Shown piece by piece: positions 38,656 through 49,534 of a stretch of 64,000 bases of DNA. Below the pieces are notes generated by a model. The model did not search any database. It was not told where the DNA came from and saw only the letters and a list, made by a program, of their open reading frames with translations. The position numbers were made by a program, and so were the translations under genes. The stretch spans positions 186,001 to 250,000 of the forward strand of contig NZ_BMUE01000004.1 of NCBI RefSeq assembly GCF_014650035.1. The letters are read 5' to 3'. Origin of the DNA: Streptomyces lucensis JCM 4490 (GTDB lineage: Bacteria; Actinomycetota; Actinomycetes; Streptomycetales; Streptomycetaceae). Positions within the stretch are counted from its first letter, which is position 1. Every line of letters begins with the position of its first letter.

Positions 38656-39310
38656 CGGGGACCTCCTACGACGGGGTCGGGCAGGAACACCGGGGACGCG
38701 TACGGGTCCAGACCGACCTGTTCGTCGGGCGGGCCCTCGGCGGCGAGGCGCATGACGGCTTCTCGCTCGTCGCCGGCGAGCGGGGGCAGGGTGGCGGACA
38801 CGGAGTCCAGGACGTGCGCCCAGGGGGAGCCGTCGTCGGTCAGGGCCAGGCGCAGCAGTTCCAGGCCGGCGCGGTGTTCGGTGAGCAGACGTCGTCCGAC
38901 TTCCGGGTCCGCTGCGGCGAACTCGAGGACGACGGCGAGGTGATCGGGCAGTTCGTCGTCGTCCAGGCGCCAGCCGGCCGCCGCGTATGTCTGCTTCAAC
39001 CGCAGCAGGGCGGTGCCGCGCTTCCTGGTGTCGCCGTGTGCGTAGTACGTCAGGTAGAGGCAACAGCGCTTGCGGTGGTCGAAGGTGGCCACGTAGGTGG
39101 CGGCCAGGTTCCCGGGGGCGGACTGCTCGGCGTGGGCGGTGAAGCGGAACAGGGGGCGGGCTACCGGGTCCGGCAGGGTGGCGGCGACCCGACCGGCCAG
39201 GGCGAGGCGCTGCCCGAATTCCTCGTCGGGATAGGCCAGCAACAGGGACTGGGCCTGCCAGGCGTCGGGGAGCCAGGGCTCCACTCGAGACGCGCGTGCG
39301 GTCTTCCGTT

Positions 39311-39314
<4 letters not shown>
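38652..39314 (-). CDS. narJ: Nitrate reductase assembly chaperone NarJ (copy 1)
   Basis: This 220-residue cytoplasmic chaperone escorts NarG through molybdenum-cofactor and Fe-S insertion. Conserved blocks are SLLLAYPDEEFGQRLALAG, YVATFDHRKRCCLYLTYYAH and GWRLDDDELPDHLAVVLEF. The LFRFTAHAEQSAPG region matches the family. It overlaps both narH (4 bp) and narI, which ties the operon translationally. Confidence 0.93.
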
Positions 39315-41011
<1,697 letters not shown>

Positions 41012-41012
41012 G

Positions 41013-44000
41013 TCAGTACTCCACCTCCTGGTTCTTACGGCGGCGGATGACCGTGACCTCGTCGCGCTGGTTACCGGTCGGGCCGAGGTAGTTGAAGGCG
41101 TACGACAGCTGGGCGTAGCCGCCGATGAGGTGGCTGGGCTTGATCAGCAGACGGGTGAGGGAGTTGTGGATGCCCCCGCGCCGGCCCGTGGTCTCGGTGC
41201 GGGGCACGTCGATCAGGCGGTCCTGGGCGTGGTGCATGTAGACGGTGCCCTCGGGCATGCGGTGCGAGACGACCGCGCGTGCCGCGACGACGCCGTTGCG
41301 GTTGACGGCCTCGACCCAGTCGTTGTCCTTCACGCCGGTCTTGGCCGCGTCCTGCGTGCTCATCCAGATGGTCGGCCCGCCCCGGGACAGGGAGAGCATG
41401 AACAGGTTGTCCTGGTACTCGGAGTGGATCGACCACTTGTTGTGCGGGGTGAGGTAGCGCACGGTCACGCCGAGTTCGCCCGTCTCGCCGATGCGGGGCT
41501 CGTCGAAGAGCGCGTGCATGTTCAGTGGCGGTCGGTAGACCGGGAGTTGTTCGCCCAGCGCGGTCATCCAGTCGTGGTCGAGGTAGAAGTGCTGCCGCCC
41601 GGTGAGGGTGTGCCAGGGCTTGAGACGCTCGACGTTGACGGTGAACGGGGAGTAGCGGCGCCCGCCCGTCTCCGACCCGGACCACTCCGGGGAGGTGATG
41701 ACCGGCACCGGTGCGGCCTGGGTGTCGGCGAAGGTGATCCGCTTGCCCTCGTGCTCGGCGGCCAGGTCCGCGAGCTGCGTGCCCGTGCGGGCTTCGAGCG
41801 TGTGGAAGCCCTGCGTGGCGAGGTGGCCGTTGGTGGTGCCGGACAGCGCGAGGATCGCCTCACAGGCATGCGCGTCGCGGGCGATGGAGGGACGTCCGTC
41901 GGCCGCGCCGCCGCGCACGGTGCCGTTCTTGTGCCGCAGGTACTCCAGCTCGCGGTCGACCCTGAAGGTGATGCCCTTGGTGGTCGCGCCCAGGCTGTCG
42001 AGCAAGGGGCCGAGGGCGCCCATCTTGTCGGCGACGGCCGCGTAGTCGCGTTCCACCGTCACCAGCTTCGGCATCGTGCGGCCGGGGACCGGCTCGCACT
42101 CCCCCGCCTTCCAGTCGAGCACACGGCCGTGCGGGTTCGCCATCTCGTCCGGGGTGTCGTGCTGCAGCGCGGCGGCGACCACGTCCTTGCGGACGCCCAG
42201 GTGTTCGGCGGCCTGGCGGCTGAACTCCTTGGCGATGGTGTGGAAGGCGTCCCAGTCGGTGCGGGTCTTCCAGGGCGGGGCGATCGCCGGGTTGAAGGCG
42301 TGCACGAAGGGGTGCATGTCCGTGCTGGACAGGTCGTGCTTCTCGTACCAGGTGGCGGCGGGCAGGACGATGTCGGAGAAGACGGTCGTGCTGGTCATCC
42401 GGAAGTCGAGGGTGAGCAGCAGGTCGAGCTTGCCCTCGGGTGCCTCTTCCCGCCACACGACGTCGCTGGGGCGTGCGTCCGGTGGCGCCTCGGCCGCCCG
42501 GACCGAGTGGTCGGTGCCGAGCAGGTGCTTGAGGAAGTACTCGTTGCCCTTGGCGGAGGAGCCCAGCAGGTTGGCCCGCCAGATGGTCAGTACGCGTGGG
42601 AAGTTCTCGGGGGCGTCCGGGTCCTCGCCGGCGAACCGCAGCCGCCCCGCCTTCAGCTCGTCGACGATGTGTGCGGTGACCGGGCGGCCCGCGGTGTCGG
42701 CTTCGTCGGCGAGGTCGAGGGGGTTGCGGTCGAAGGTCGGGTAGGACGGCATCCAGCCCATCCGCGCCGACTGCGCGATGACGTCCGCCGTGGTCTTCCC
42801 CGCGAACGGGCCGCCCGGGCCCGGACCGGCCGCCGCGAGGGTGTCGGCGGAGAACGGGTCGTAGCGGAACTGGTCGGCGTGCAGGTACCAGTAGGCGGTC
42901 TGGATCATCTGGCGGGCCGGCCGGTTCCAGTCGGCGGCGGTCGCGATCGCCGAGTATCCGGTGATCGGGCGGACCTTCTCCTGGCCGACGTAGTGCGCCC
43001 AGCCGCCGCCGTTCACGCCCTGGCAGCCGGTCAGTGTGGTCAGCGTCAGAAACGCCCGGTAGATGGTGTCGGAGTGGAACCAGTGGTTCGTCCCCGCCCC
43101 CATGATGATCATCGAACGTCCGCCGGACTCCTCGGCGTTGGCGGCGAACTCCCGCGCGATCCGCGCCGCCTTCTGCGCGTCCACTCCGGTGATCGCCGCC
43201 TGCCAGGCCGGCGTGTACGGGGCCTCCGCGTCCTCGTACGAGGACGGCCACCGGCCGGGCAGACCGGCACGAGCCACCCCGTACTGAGCGAGCAGCAGGT
43301 CGTACACCGTGGTCACCAGCCGCCCGGCCACTCGCCGGACCGGTACTCCGCGCACTTGCCGGTCCGCGCTGCCGTCGGGGGCGTCGAAACGCGGCAGCCC
43401 GACCGCGACCGGCGCCTCGCCGCCGCCCTCGGCGGACAGCAGCGGATCGGTGCCGCCGAGGTCGAGGTTCCACCGCCCGGCGCCGGACTCGCCGTAGCGG
43501 TCGCCGAGCGTGCCATTGGGCACCACCGGCCTGCCCGTGGCCGCATCCAACAGCACCGTCCGGAACTCCGCGTGCTCGGCCTGCGCGTATGCGCCGCCGA
43601 GGTCGGCGGCGGTCAGGAACTTGCCCGGCCGGTAGGTCCCCGGCTCGCTCCCTTCCTCGTCGAGAGCGACCAGGAACGGCAGGTCCGTGTACTTCTTGAC
43701 GTAGTCGGTGAAGTACGGCGTGGCCCGGTCGACGAAGAACTCCTTGAGGATCACATGCCCCATGGCCATCGCCAGCGCCCCGTCGGTGCCGGGCTGCGCC
43801 GCGAGCCACTCGTCGGCGAACTTGACGTTGTCGGCGTAGTCGGGCGACACGGCGACGACCTTCTGGCCCCGGTAGCGGGCCTCCGCCATCCAGTGCGCGT
43901 CCGGCGTACGGGTCACCGGGAGATTGGACCCCCACATGATCAGATACCCGGCGTCCCACCAGTCCCCCGACTCCGGTACGTCGGTCTGGTCGCCGAAGAC

Positions 44001-44741
44001 CTGCGGGGAGGCGACCGGCAGGTCGGCGTACCAGTCGTAGAAGGACAGCATCGCCCCGCCGAGCAGCGAGTAGAAGCGGGCCCCGGCCGCGTGGGAGACC
44101 ATCGACATCGCCGGGATCGGCGAGAAGCCGGCCAGCCGGTCCGGGCCGTACTCCTTGATCGTGTGCACGTGCGCGGCGGCGATCATCTCGACCGCCTCGT
44201 CCCAGCTCGCCCGTACCAGGCCGCCCTTGCCGCGGGCCTTCTTGTAGCGGCGGGAGCGCTCGGGGTCGGAGACGATGTCCGCCCAAGCGGCCACCGGGTC
44301 ACCGAGGCGGGCCTTGGCCTCCCGGTACATCTGAAGCAGCACACCGCGTACATACGGGTAGCGGACCCGGGTGGGCGAATAGGTGTACCAGGAGAAGGCG
44401 GCGCCACGGGGGCAGCCGCGCGGCTCGTACTCGGGGCGGTCCGGACCCACGGACGGATAGTCGGTCTGCTGGGCCTCCCACGTGATGATGCCGTCCTTGA
44501 CGTACACCTTCCACGAGCACGAACCGGTGCAGTTCACGCCGTGCGTGGAGCGCACCACCTTGTCGTGCGACCAACGGTCCCGGTAGAACTCGTCCGCCTG
44601 GCGGCCACCGCTCCTGTGCAGGGTCCGCAGGTCGTCGGAGACCTCCGCCCGAGTGAAGAAGCGGCGACTGCGCACCAGCGCCTCCGCCAGATCGCCGTCC
44701 ATGCCCGCCCGTGTCCGTTGCGGGCTGGTCTCCGTGCTCAC
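41013..44741 (-). CDS. narG: Respiratory nitrate reductase alpha subunit (copy 1)
   Basis: This 1242-residue catalytic subunit starts at GTG 44741 (MSTETSPQRTRAGMDGDLAE). The FS0 cluster is bound by HGVNCTGSCSWKVYVKDG plus the downstream CPRG. The active-site blocks SFYDWYADLPVASPQVFGDQ and WGSNLPVTRTPDAHW lie in the Mo-bisMGD domain. It reduces nitrate to nitrite in the cytoplasm using quinol electrons. No DosR-like box pair was seen upstream of this copy. It is about three-quarters identical to copy 2 over the part I compared by eye. Confidence 0.96.
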   Translation of the reverse strand: MSTETSPQRTRAGMDGDLAEALVRSRRFFTRAEVSDDLRTLHRSGGRQADEFYRDRWSHDKVVRSTHGVNCTGSCSWKVYVKDGIITWEAQQTDYPSVGPDRPEYEPRGCPRGAAFSWYTYSPTRVRYPYVRGVLLQMYREAKARLGDPVAAWADIVSDPERSRRYKKARGKGGLVRASWDEAVEMIAAAHVHTIKEYGPDRLAGFSPIPAMSMVSHAAGARFYSLLGGAMLSFYDWYADLPVASPQVFGDQTDVPESGDWWDAGYLIMWGSNLPVTRTPDAHWMAEARYRGQKVVAVSPDYADNVKFADEWLAAQPGTDGALAMAMGHVILKEFFVDRATPYFTDYVKKYTDLPFLVALDEEGSEPGTYRPGKFLTAADLGGAYAQAEHAEFRTVLLDAATGRPVVPNGTLGDRYGESGAGRWNLDLGGTDPLLSAEGGGEAPVAVGLPRFDAPDGSADRQVRGVPVRRVAGRLVTTVYDLLLAQYGVARAGLPGRWPSSYEDAEAPYTPAWQAAITGVDAQKAARIAREFAANAEESGGRSMIIMGAGTNHWFHSDTIYRAFLTLTTLTGCQGVNGGGWAHYVGQEKVRPITGYSAIATAADWNRPARQMIQTAYWYLHADQFRYDPFSADTLAAAGPGPGGPFAGKTTADVIAQSARMGWMPSYPTFDRNPLDLADEADTAGRPVTAHIVDELKAGRLRFAGEDPDAPENFPRVLTIWRANLLGSSAKGNEYFLKHLLGTDHSVRAAEAPPDARPSDVVWREEAPEGKLDLLLTLDFRMTSTTVFSDIVLPAATWYEKHDLSSTDMHPFVHAFNPAIAPPWKTRTDWDAFHTIAKEFSRQAAEHLGVRKDVVAAALQHDTPDEMANPHGRVLDWKAGECEPVPGRTMPKLVTVERDYAAVADKMGALGPLLDSLGATTKGITFRVDRELEYLRHKNGTVRGGAADGRPSIARDAHACEAILALSGTTNGHLATQGFHTLEARTGTQLADLAAEHEGKRITFADTQAAPVPVITSPEWSGSETGGRRYSPFTVNVERLKPWHTLTGRQHFYLDHDWMTALGEQLPVYRPPLNMHALFDEPRIGETGELGVTVRYLTPHNKWSIHSEYQDNLFMLSLSRGGPTIWMSTQDAAKTGVKDNDWVEAVNRNGVVAARAVVSHRMPEGTVYMHHAQDRLIDVPRTETTGRRGGIHNSLTRLLIKPSHLIGGYAQLSYAFNYLGPTGNQRDEVTVIRRRKNQEVEY

Positions 44742-44925
44742 CGTGCCACTCCGCTCCGGGCGCCGCCGCCCGTTCGAATCGTGATCGGTCCCGGCTGTTG
44801 GCGACTCTACGACCGCTGTCCCCCGGAACGTCAACAGCCACTCCACGAACACCACGCGGCACGGTGAAGATCGTCTGCGTGCGGGGCCGGTCACCCGGAT
44901 TCACGGGGCCACACGCGCGCCTGCA

Positions 44926-44967
44926 GGCCCGTGTGCCCCCGCTCGGCTGAACGGGGGCACACGGGCC
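44926..44967 (-). terminator. 16-bp hairpin terminator downstream of the hemerythrin gene
   Basis: ggcccgtgtgcccccg (44926-44941) and cgggggcacacgggcc (44952-44967) are perfect complements around a 10-nt loop. They lie between the 3' end of the hemerythrin gene and the narG1 start. A second, smaller stem (ccccctgacgggggcg) precedes it closer to the hemerythrin stop. Confidence 0.8.
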
Positions 44968-45007
44968 TACGGGGTCGCTCCCCCTGACGGGGGCGGACTG
45001 CGGCCGG

Positions 45008-45484
45008 TCAGGCAGCCGGCTGGGGCAGGGTGCTGCCCGCCTTGGCGCGCGTGGCCTCGACCGCTTCCCATTCCTCGGTGCTGAGATTCGCGAGGGCGGC
45101 CGGGAAGACACCGTCCTGCTCCTTGAGGATGTGATCGCGCAACACGGCCATGGCCTCCACCAGGCGGTCAGGCCAGGTGGGGTCCGCAGGCGTCGCACCG
45201 CCGGCGGCCTCGGCCAGCACCGCCTCGATGCGGCGGTGCTCGGCCTCCAGGGCGGCGATCTGGTCGGGGAAGTCGGCGGCCAGAGCCGGGAACAGGCCGT
45301 GCTCCTCGACCGCGGTGTGCGGTTCGAGCACTGCGGCGATCTCCCGGGCGACCTCCGCCATCCGGGCCACCCCGCCCTCCTGATGAGCGGGCCGGAGGTG
45401 ACTGATGAGGCGCACCACCTCGTCGTGCTCCCGGGTCAGCTCATCGATCGACGCCAGCGACTGACACCCGCAGTACTCACACAC
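45008..45484 (-). CDS. Hemerythrin-like HHE-domain protein
   Basis: This 158-residue protein starts at GTG 45484 with an unusual Cys-rich head (MCEYCGCQSL). The four-helix HHE fold supplies His/Glu ligands in LTREHDEVVRLISHL, PHTAVEEHGLFPAL, EAEHRRIEAVL and LRDHILKEQDGVFP. Such proteins bind a di-iron centre for O2, NO or iron repair. The location upstream of narG1 on the same strand fits a role in NO or oxygen handling around nitrate reduction. A strong terminator separates it from narG1, so it is not in the nar1 operon. Confidence 0.87.
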   Translation of the reverse strand: MCEYCGCQSLASIDELTREHDEVVRLISHLRPAHQEGGVARMAEVAREIAAVLEPHTAVEEHGLFPALAADFPDQIAALEAEHRRIEAVLAEAAGGATPADPTWPDRLVEAMAVLRDHILKEQDGVFPAALANLSTEEWEAVEATRAKAGSTLPQPAA

Positions 45485-45577
45485 CGGACTTCTCCTCGTT
45501 GCTCGATCCGTCCTGATCCACTCGACCGCCGTCAGACCGCCGCTGTTCCTCGGCCCGGCGTTCTCTTCCGCTCGCCC

Positions 45578-46861
45578 TTACGCGGTGGTGCCTGCGGTGC
45601 GGTGGCCGTGCCGACGGCCGGTGCCCTGCTTGCGCTCGCCGCCTTCGGCTGCGGCGCGGACAGCGGTGAGGGTGAAGGCCAGCGCCGCGGCGGCCACGAC
45701 CGCGAGCAGGGCCAGACCGGCGGCGTACGTCCCGTACTCGCCGTACAGCGAGCCCATGACCAGCGGCGGCAGGAAGCCGCCCAGGCCGCCGGCGGCGCCG
45801 ACCACGCCGGTGACGGAGCCGACCTGGTCGGCCGGGGTGCGCAGGGCCACCAGAGCGAAGGTCGCTCCGCTGCCCGCGCCGAGCGCGGCGGCCATGGCCA
45901 GGAAGGCGATGGTGCCCACCGGTGCCAGGGCCGGGGTGAACGACTGCACGGCAGCCCCCGCCACCACCACGCTCAGCGAGGCTGCCAGCACCCGCACCGG
46001 GCCGAGCCGGTCCGACAGCCAGCCGCCGACCGGGCGCATCGCGACGGCCAGGAGGACGAAGCCGGCCATGCGGTTGGCGGCGTCGGCCTGGGTGAGGCCG
46101 TAGCCGGTCTTGAGGTAGGTGGGCAGGTAGACGGAGAAGGCCACGTAACCGCCGAACGCCACCGCGTACAGCGCGGACGCCTGCCAGGTGATGCCCAGCC
46201 GGACGGTGGCCGCGAGGCGGCGGGCCAGCGGCTCGGTCGGAACGGTGCGGCCGGGTGCGTCACGCAGCAGCAGCGCGGCGGTCACGCCGTACACGGCCAG
46301 AACGACGGCGGTGATCAGGAACGGGGTCGACATGCTGTGCGCGTCGACCAGCTTCACGGTGGTCAGGGCGCTGATGGCGGTGCCGCCCATGCCCGCGCCG
46401 AAGACGCCGATCGCCAGCCCGCGCCGCTCGGGCGGGAACCAGGCGTTGACCAGCGGCACTCCGACCGCGAAGGCGGTACCGCCGATGCCGAGGAAGAAGC
46501 CTCCGATGAGAAGCGCGGTGAGCGAGGAGTGGCCGGCCAGGCCGAGATAGAGCACCGGCACGATGGTGGCAGCCGACACGATCGGGAACATCACCCGGCC
46601 GCCGAACCGGTCGGTCAGCGCGCCGACCGGGATGCGGCCGAGCGATCCGACCACGACCGGAACCGCCACCAGCAGCGACTGCTGGAAGGAGGACAGCTCC
46701 AGGCTGTCCTTGAAGCGGGGGCCAAGTGGGCTGAGCAGTGCCCACGCCCAGAAGTTGACGGCGAACCCGATGGTGGCCAGGGCCAGCATCAGCCAGGCCC
46801 GGCCGGGCACCGGAGCGCCTGGGCCCGTCCTGTCGCTCTCCCTCGTCGACGACTGGACCAT
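45578..46861 (-). CDS. narK: Nitrate/nitrite transporter NarK (NNP family, MFS)
   Basis: This 427-residue major facilitator has twelve helices. NNP features are GSLGRIPVGALTDRFGGR with the substrate-binding Arg, AFAVGVPLVNAWFPPERRGL, the glycine-rich nitrate signature AIGVFGAGMGGTAIS and its second-half counterpart GVVGAAGGLGGFLPPLV. It takes up nitrate or exchanges nitrate for nitrite. It is divergent from feoAB across a 421-bp region with three DosR-like boxes. Confidence 0.93.
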   Translation of the reverse strand: MVQSSTRESDRTGPGAPVPGRAWLMLALATIGFAVNFWAWALLSPLGPRFKDSLELSSFQQSLLVAVPVVVGSLGRIPVGALTDRFGGRVMFPIVSAATIVPVLYLGLAGHSSLTALLIGGFFLGIGGTAFAVGVPLVNAWFPPERRGLAIGVFGAGMGGTAISALTTVKLVDAHSMSTPFLITAVVLAVYGVTAALLLRDAPGRTVPTEPLARRLAATVRLGITWQASALYAVAFGGYVAFSVYLPTYLKTGYGLTQADAANRMAGFVLLAVAMRPVGGWLSDRLGPVRVLAASLSVVVAGAAVQSFTPALAPVGTIAFLAMAAALGAGSGATFALVALRTPADQVGSVTGVVGAAGGLGGFLPPLVMGSLYGEYGTYAAGLALLAVVAAAALAFTLTAVRAAAEGGERKQGTGRRHGHRTAGTTA

Positions 46862-46981
46862 GGTGTCCGTCCTTCCCTCTTGTCCCTCTTACGCTGGTCA
46901 TGTGACAGCAGGGCCCGCGGGTCTCTCACCTGTCGATCGGCGCCCTCGACCACTGTCCACTTCCGGGCATCCGCGCGGCAT

Positions 46982-46995
46982 GGGCCAAGGGTCCC
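46982..46995. promoter_or_regulatory. DosR/OsdR-like box 1 upstream of narK
   Basis: On the minus strand it reads GGGACCCTTGGCCC, 12 of 14 identical to the box upstream of narG2 (GGGACCAATGGCCC). The centre is 21 bp from the next box. It lies 121 bp upstream of the narK start. Confidence 0.6.
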
Positions 46996-47002
46996 TGTGG
47001 GC

Positions 47003-47016
47003 GGGCAGACGGTCCC
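47003..47016. promoter_or_regulatory. DosR/OsdR-like box 2 upstream of narK
   Basis: The minus strand reads GGGACCGTCTGCCC. Its centre is 21 bp from box 1 and 42 bp from box 3, so all three lie on the same helix face. Confidence 0.5.
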
Positions 47017-47044
47017 GGGCGGATCATGCCGTCCAGCCCTCCTC

Positions 47045-47058
47045 GGGACCTGTGCCCC
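47045..47058. promoter_or_regulatory. DosR/OsdR-like box 3 in the narK-feoA region
   Basis: The plus strand reads GGGACCTGTGCCCC, an 11-of-14 match to the narG2 box. It is placed where it could also serve feoA, 225 bp away. Confidence 0.45.
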
Positions 47059-47209
47059 GTACAGCTCGTTCGGTCCTGGGCTGCTGCCGCTGCTGCGCGC
47101 CTTTCGCACGCTCGAGTGGCGAACAAGTCCGCCAGGGACCAGAAGGACCTGAGATTGGGCCGGACGGCCCGTACATACAGGCCGTATTCTCACCGTCGAC
47201 CGGCTTCGC

Positions 47210-47228
47210 GAAGGCTAGCCTCACCTTA
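47210..47228. promoter_or_regulatory. Iron box (IdeR/DmdR1-like operator) upstream of feoA
   Basis: gaaggctagcctcacctta matches the actinobacterial 19-bp iron-box consensus TTAGGTTAGGCTCACCTAA at 14 positions. It lies 55 bp before the feoA start, where a bound iron-loaded repressor would block transcription. It implies feoAB induction under iron limitation. Confidence 0.65.
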
Positions 47229-47282
47229 CTGACAACGGTGTGGCCGGCGGATCTCGTCCGGCATGGCGTAGCGGAGACGCGG

Positions 47283-47585
47283 ATGAGCGTGGGTGGAAGG
47301 GGCGCCGTACAGGCGGGACGCCAAGCGGTTGTGCCGGAGAGCGCGCTGTGTGCCCTGGCCGATCTTGTGCCCGGTGCTCGGGCCACGGTGGTCGAGGTCG
47401 TCGCGGACGGTGCGCCGGACACGGCCCGCCGCCTGGGCGCCCTCGGATTCGCACCCGGGACGGTGGTGGAGGTCGTACGCCGTGCCCCGCTGCGTGACCC
47501 GGTCGTCTACCGGGTCAAGGACTACGAGGTGTGTCTGCGCCGGGCTCAGGCCGCATGTGTGTTCACGACCGAGGTGGAGCTGTGA
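47283..47585 (+). CDS. feoA: FeoA, small SH3-like protein of ferrous iron transport
   Basis: This 100-residue protein starts ATG 47283 (MSVGGRGAVQAGRQAVVPES). The FeoA core is seen in LCALADLVPGARATVVEVVA, RRLGALGFAPGTVVEVVRRA and YRVKDYEVCLRRAQA. It modulates FeoB. Its stop codon overlaps the feoB GTG (GTGA), so the two are translationally coupled. The iron box upstream suggests iron control. Confidence 0.9.
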   Translation: MSVGGRGAVQAGRQAVVPESALCALADLVPGARATVVEVVADGAPDTARRLGALGFAPGTVVEVVRRAPLRDPVVYRVKDYEVCLRRAQAACVFTTEVEL

Positions 47586-49534
47586 CCGCCGGCTGCCACG
47601 AGCCCGGCGGTGCGGGAGCGGTCGTGGCCGAGGATGCACGTATCGCGCTGGTCGGCAGCCCCAACGCGGGCAAGACCAGCGTCTTCAACGCCCTCACGGG
47701 CCTGCACGCCAAGACCGGCAACTATCCCGGCGTGACCGTGTCCCGTTACGTGGGTAGCTGCCGGGCCGGCGGGCGCGGTCATGTGATCGAGGATCTGCCC
47801 GGCACGTACAGCCTGGAGCCGATCAGTCCGGACGAGCAGATCACCGTCGATGTCCTGGACGGCCGCCTGGACGGCACACCACGGCCGGACGCGCTGCTCG
47901 TCGTCGTGGACGCCACCACCCTGCGCCGGTCGCTGACGCTGGTCGCGCAGGTCCTCTCCCGCGCCCTGCCGACCTGCGTGGTGGTCACCTTCACCGACGA
48001 ACTGTCCCTGCGCCAAGGCCACCTGGACCCCGATGCACTCTCCCGGGCGCTGGGCCTCCCGGTGCTCCCCGTCGTCGGCCACCGCGGCCTGGGCATCGGG
48101 CAGGTGCGCGAGCGGATCGCCGCATGGCGGTCCTGGCCGGTCCCGGCCCTCGCACCGCCCACCGACCCTGCCGAGCTGGACGCCTGGGCGGAGTCGGTTC
48201 TCACCTTCGCCGACTACCGCCCCGCCGAGCGCCACAAAGCCACCCAGCGTCTCGACGCCGTGCTGCTGCACCCCGTGTGGGGCACGGCCGTCTTCTTCGC
48301 GGTCATGATGGCGTTCTTCCAGACCGTGTTCAATCTCGCGGCGCCGCTCCAGGGCTACGTGGAGTCGTTGTCCGGACGGCTGTCCCACCTGATCGCCGGC
48401 CACGTCACCAACCGGTGGCTGTCCGGCCTGCTGGGTGACGCGATCATCGGCGGCGTCGGCGGCGTCCTCGTCTTCGTCCCGCAGATCATGCTGCTGTTCC
48501 TTCTCCTCGCCCTGCTCGAAGGCGTCGGCTACCTGTCACGGGCGGCGTTCCTGATGGACCGGGTGATGGCGCGTGCCGGGCTGGAAGGGAGGGCGTTCGT
48601 GGCGCTGCTGTCGTCGTTCGCCTGCGCGATCCCCGGCATCCTGGCCACCCGCACCCTGCCCTCGGCCAAGGACCGCCTCGCCACCATGATGGCCGCCCCC
48701 CTGATGACCTGCTCCGCGCGCTTGCCGGTTTATGTGCTGCTGATCGGCCTGCTCGTCGAACCGTCCGCCAGGATCGGCCCGTTCGGCGCACAGGGGCTGA
48801 TCATGTTCGGCCTGTATCTGCTCGGCGCCGTCTCCGCGATGACCGCCGCCTGGGTGATCAAGAAGGTGACCGACCGCGGCGGGGCTGCCATGCCGTTCTT
48901 CATGGAGATGCCCCCCTACCGGCTGCCCGCGCCCCGCGCGGTACTGCTGGCCATGTGGTCCTCCGCCCGGGCCTTCCTGCGCAAGTGCTCGACCGTCATC
49001 GTCGCCGCCTCCATCGCACTGTGGCTGGCGCTGAACCTGCCGCTGCACTCCCCCGCCCAGCTGCAGGCGGCCGGCGTCGACACCGGCGACTCCGTCGCCG
49101 TGTCCGCCTACACCGTCGACCACAGCTACGCAGCCGATCTCGGCCGGCTGGTCTCCCCCGTCTTCGACCCGCTGGGCTTCGACTGGCGCATCAACGTCGG
49201 CGTCCTGTCGGCACAGTCGGCCCGCGAGACCTTCGTCGCCACCCTCGGGCAGGTCGCCGCCGCCCAGAGCCCCGACCATCCGACGGACGCCCTGCGGACC
49301 ATGACCAACCAGGACCGATCCCACGCGGGACAGGTGATCTTCACCGCGCCCACGATCGCGGCACTCCTGGTCTACTTCGCCTACGCGTTGCAGTGCATGG
49401 CCACCGTCGCGGTCATCCGGCGGGAGACCGGCACCTGGAAATGGCCGACGATCGCCTTCACCTACCTGACCGTGACGGCCTGGCTCATGGCCTACCTCGC
49501 CCACACCATCACCGCCGCTGTGACGGGTGGGTGA
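47582..49534 (+). CDS. feoB: FeoB ferrous iron transporter
   Basis: This 650-residue protein has an N-terminal GTPase domain: G1 GSPNAGKTS, G2 NYPGVTVS, G3 DLPGTYSLEP. A helical GDI-like spacer and a membrane domain with two Gate motifs follow (ALLSSFACAIPGILATRTLP and the second half VGVLSAQSARETFVATLGQV). The G4 position reads TFTDE instead of the canonical NxxD, which should weaken guanine specificity unless another residue substitutes. It imports Fe2+, most useful under low oxygen. The feoB stop region overlaps the next gene. Confidence 0.92.
   Translation: MTAGCHEPGGAGAVVAEDARIALVGSPNAGKTSVFNALTGLHAKTGNYPGVTVSRYVGSCRAGGRGHVIEDLPGTYSLEPISPDEQITVDVLDGRLDGTPRPDALLVVVDATTLRRSLTLVAQVLSRALPTCVVVTFTDELSLRQGHLDPDALSRALGLPVLPVVGHRGLGIGQVRERIAAWRSWPVPALAPPTDPAELDAWAESVLTFADYRPAERHKATQRLDAVLLHPVWGTAVFFAVMMAFFQTVFNLAAPLQGYVESLSGRLSHLIAGHVTNRWLSGLLGDAIIGGVGGVLVFVPQIMLLFLLLALLEGVGYLSRAAFLMDRVMARAGLEGRAFVALLSSFACAIPGILATRTLPSAKDRLATMMAAPLMTCSARLPVYVLLIGLLVEPSARIGPFGAQGLIMFGLYLLGAVSAMTAAWVIKKVTDRGGAAMPFFMEMPPYRLPAPRAVLLAMWSSARAFLRKCSTVIVAASIALWLALNLPLHSPAQLQAAGVDTGDSVAVSAYTVDHSYAADLGRLVSPVFDPLGFDWRINVGVLSAQSARETFVATLGQVAAAQSPDHPTDALRTMTNQDRSHAGQVIFTAPTIAALLVYFAYALQCMATVAVIRRETGTWKWPTIAFTYLTVTAWLMAYLAHTITAAVTGG

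Larger units (their letters stand above)
46862..47282. promoter_or_regulatory. Shared control region of narK and feoAB-nifU-like operon
   Basis: This 421-bp divergent intergenic region carries three DosR-like boxes (46982, 47003, 47045) and one IdeR/DmdR1-like iron box (47210). The boxes sit nearer narK and the iron box nearer feoA, so the two signals may act on opposite promoters. No short ORF with good coding character was found here. Confidence 0.6.

Noticed and set aside
44742..45007. DosR-like box upstream of narG1
   Set aside because: Only one half-site (GGGACC) is present with no matching second half or partner at 21-22 bp.
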